Shown one piece after another: positions 63,235 to 64,000 of a stretch of 64,000 bases of DNA. How positions within the stretch are numbered: the stretch's first letter is position 1; each line of letters opens with the position of its first letter. The DNA is taken from the NCBI GenBank assembly GCA_016868355.1, contig VGHB01000006.1, positions 62,001 to 126,000 of the forward strand, given 5' to 3'. Both the position numbers and the translations under genes were made by a program. The notes below the pieces were generated by a model. It did no database searches. It saw only the letters and a list, made by a program, of their open reading frames with translations, and was not told the origin of the DNA. The stretch comes from Betaproteobacteria bacterium (GTDB taxonomy: Bacteria; Pseudomonadota; Gammaproteobacteria; Burkholderiales; Burkholderiaceae_C).

Positions 63235-64000
63235 TCAGCTCGCGCCGCCAATCCGCAGCCACAGCCGGGCGATTTCAGCGGTCCCGTCCTTGCCACTTAC
63301 GCCCTTGAGCGTGGCGTTGGCTTTGGCTTTGTTGCCACTCATGAGTTGCGCCAGACCCAAACGCAGCCGCGCATCGTCGGGGCGCTTCAGGCCGCCCATG
63401 GCGATGGCTTTTTCAAGCATGGGAATGCCTGCATCGAGCTTGTTCAGGCCAATGAGCCCGACGGCAATTTTGGCTAATTGGTTACCATCCTTGGCCGTTT
63501 GCGCTTCATCGAGTCCGGCCATCAGGCTCTTACCGCCCTCGGCGAGCTTCTTTTCGGCCAGTTCCATCAGGCGCTTGTGGCGATCAGCTTCGGCGCCTAC
63601 GCCTAAAACCTTAGCGGCATAGCCGCGCTCCATGATGGCCTTGGCCTCGGCCGGCTGGTCGGCTTGGAGCGCAAGCTGTGCCATTTCGAAGTACTCGTCG
63701 GCTTTGTTGATTAGGCCCTGCGTCAACTTCAGACGCATCACATCCAGCGTAAATCGCTCCGAAAACCCCGGCTTGCGCTGCAGCCGGCCGAGATAGGCGT
63801 TCACGTAATCCTTTTTCGGATAAAAGCTCACCAGCTTTTCCAACGTGCTGATGTTGCCCCCGTTGTTTCCCAAGCGCAGATAGGCGTCGGCCAATCGCAG
63901 CAGATCATCTTCGGCGGGTCTGCGACCAGCTTCCTCGGCTGCCGTGACGGCAGCGGCGCTGTCCCGGGCGATAGCGTTGTAGTCGCCGCTGGCGCCCTGC
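63235..64000 (-). CDS. tetratricopeptide-like repeat protein, 5' part beyond window
   Basis: The frame is open from the window edge to the stop at 63235, at least 255 residues; the true start lies outside. Helical, Ala/Leu/Lys-rich sequence with TPR-like texts (AYLGRLQRKPGFSERFTLDVM, EMAQLALQADQPAEAKAIMERGY and LGLAQLMSGNKAKANATLKGV) suggests a helical repeat scaffold. No catalytic motif was seen. It lies 14 bases upstream of the metallo-hydrolase start on the same strand. Confidence 0.65.
   Translation of the reverse strand, partial: QGASGDYNAIARDSAAAVTAAEEAGRRPAEDDLLRLADAYLRLGNNGGNISTLEKLVSFYPKKDYVNAYLGRLQRKPGFSERFTLDVMRLKLTQGLINKADEYFEMAQLALQADQPAEAKAIMERGYAAKVLGVGAEADRHKRLMELAEKKLAEGGKSLMAGLDEAQTAKDGNQLAKIAVGLIGLNKLDAGIPMLEKAIAMGGLKRPDDARLRLGLAQLMSGNKAKANATLKGVSGKDGTAEIARLWLRIGGAS

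Overview
The window looks like a chromosomal segment of a GC-rich betaproteobacterium, most probably Burkholderiales and perhaps near Comamonadaceae. The reasons are the densely packed housekeeping genes with many 4-base ATGA/GTGA overlaps, a RibB with a degenerate GTP-cyclohydrolase-II half, a DUF3422 protein, a TctA/TctB pair, and paired YciO-type and RNase AM genes. This placement is inferred from gene content; no 16S or tRNA gene was seen. No phage, IS element, CRISPR array or convincing rho-independent terminator was found.

Layout. 0.1-5.7 kb: alpha/beta hydrolase, a broken TetR regulator, a GNAT/acyl-CoA synthetase pair, an aldo/keto reductase and a YbaK deacylase. 5.7-16.4 kb: DUF3422 protein, plsY, a RidA-like protein, the YciO-like and rnm genes, recJ with a coupled conserved protein, then lolC-lolD-TatD-spermidine synthase-like. 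16.5-25 kb: tctBA, a predicted exported protein, a gamma-glutamyltranspeptidase coupled to an EamA transporter, an SDR protein lacking the YxxxK pair, a second EamA transporter and a quinone oxidoreductase. 24.8-33.2 kb: ribF-ileS-lspA, a flavodoxin-fold reductase, a pseudouridine synthase and two adjacent acyl-CoA dehydrogenases.

33.4-41.7 kb is the most distinctive region. On one strand it carries a tungstate-type ABC permease and ATPase (tupBC, with no binding protein beside them), a TonB-dependent receptor, a four-cluster ferredoxin, a tungsten-type aldehyde:ferredoxin oxidoreductase, an FAD/NAD(P)H oxidoreductase, a MoaD-like protein ending in Gly-Gly, and an unassigned 102-residue protein ending in Arg-Gly-Gly-Gly. 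The three enzyme subunits resemble the AorABC enzyme known from Aromatoleum. The inferred logic is metal uptake, pterin cofactor maturation and aldehyde oxidation linked to NAD(P)H.

41.7-64 kb: an isolated GspE/PilB-type ATPase, then a long minus-strand series that in transcription order reads glyA, nrdR, five minor pilin genes, ribD, ribB/X, ribH, nusB, an aminotransferase and tolQRA. Further on are a membrane-anchored lytic transglycosylase, ubiD-msrA, pdxH, a MobA/MocA-like nucleotidyltransferase, the Entner-Doudoroff pair edd-eda behind a HexR-like inverted repeat, a metallo-hydrolase, and the 3'-terminal part of a repeat protein running off the window edge.
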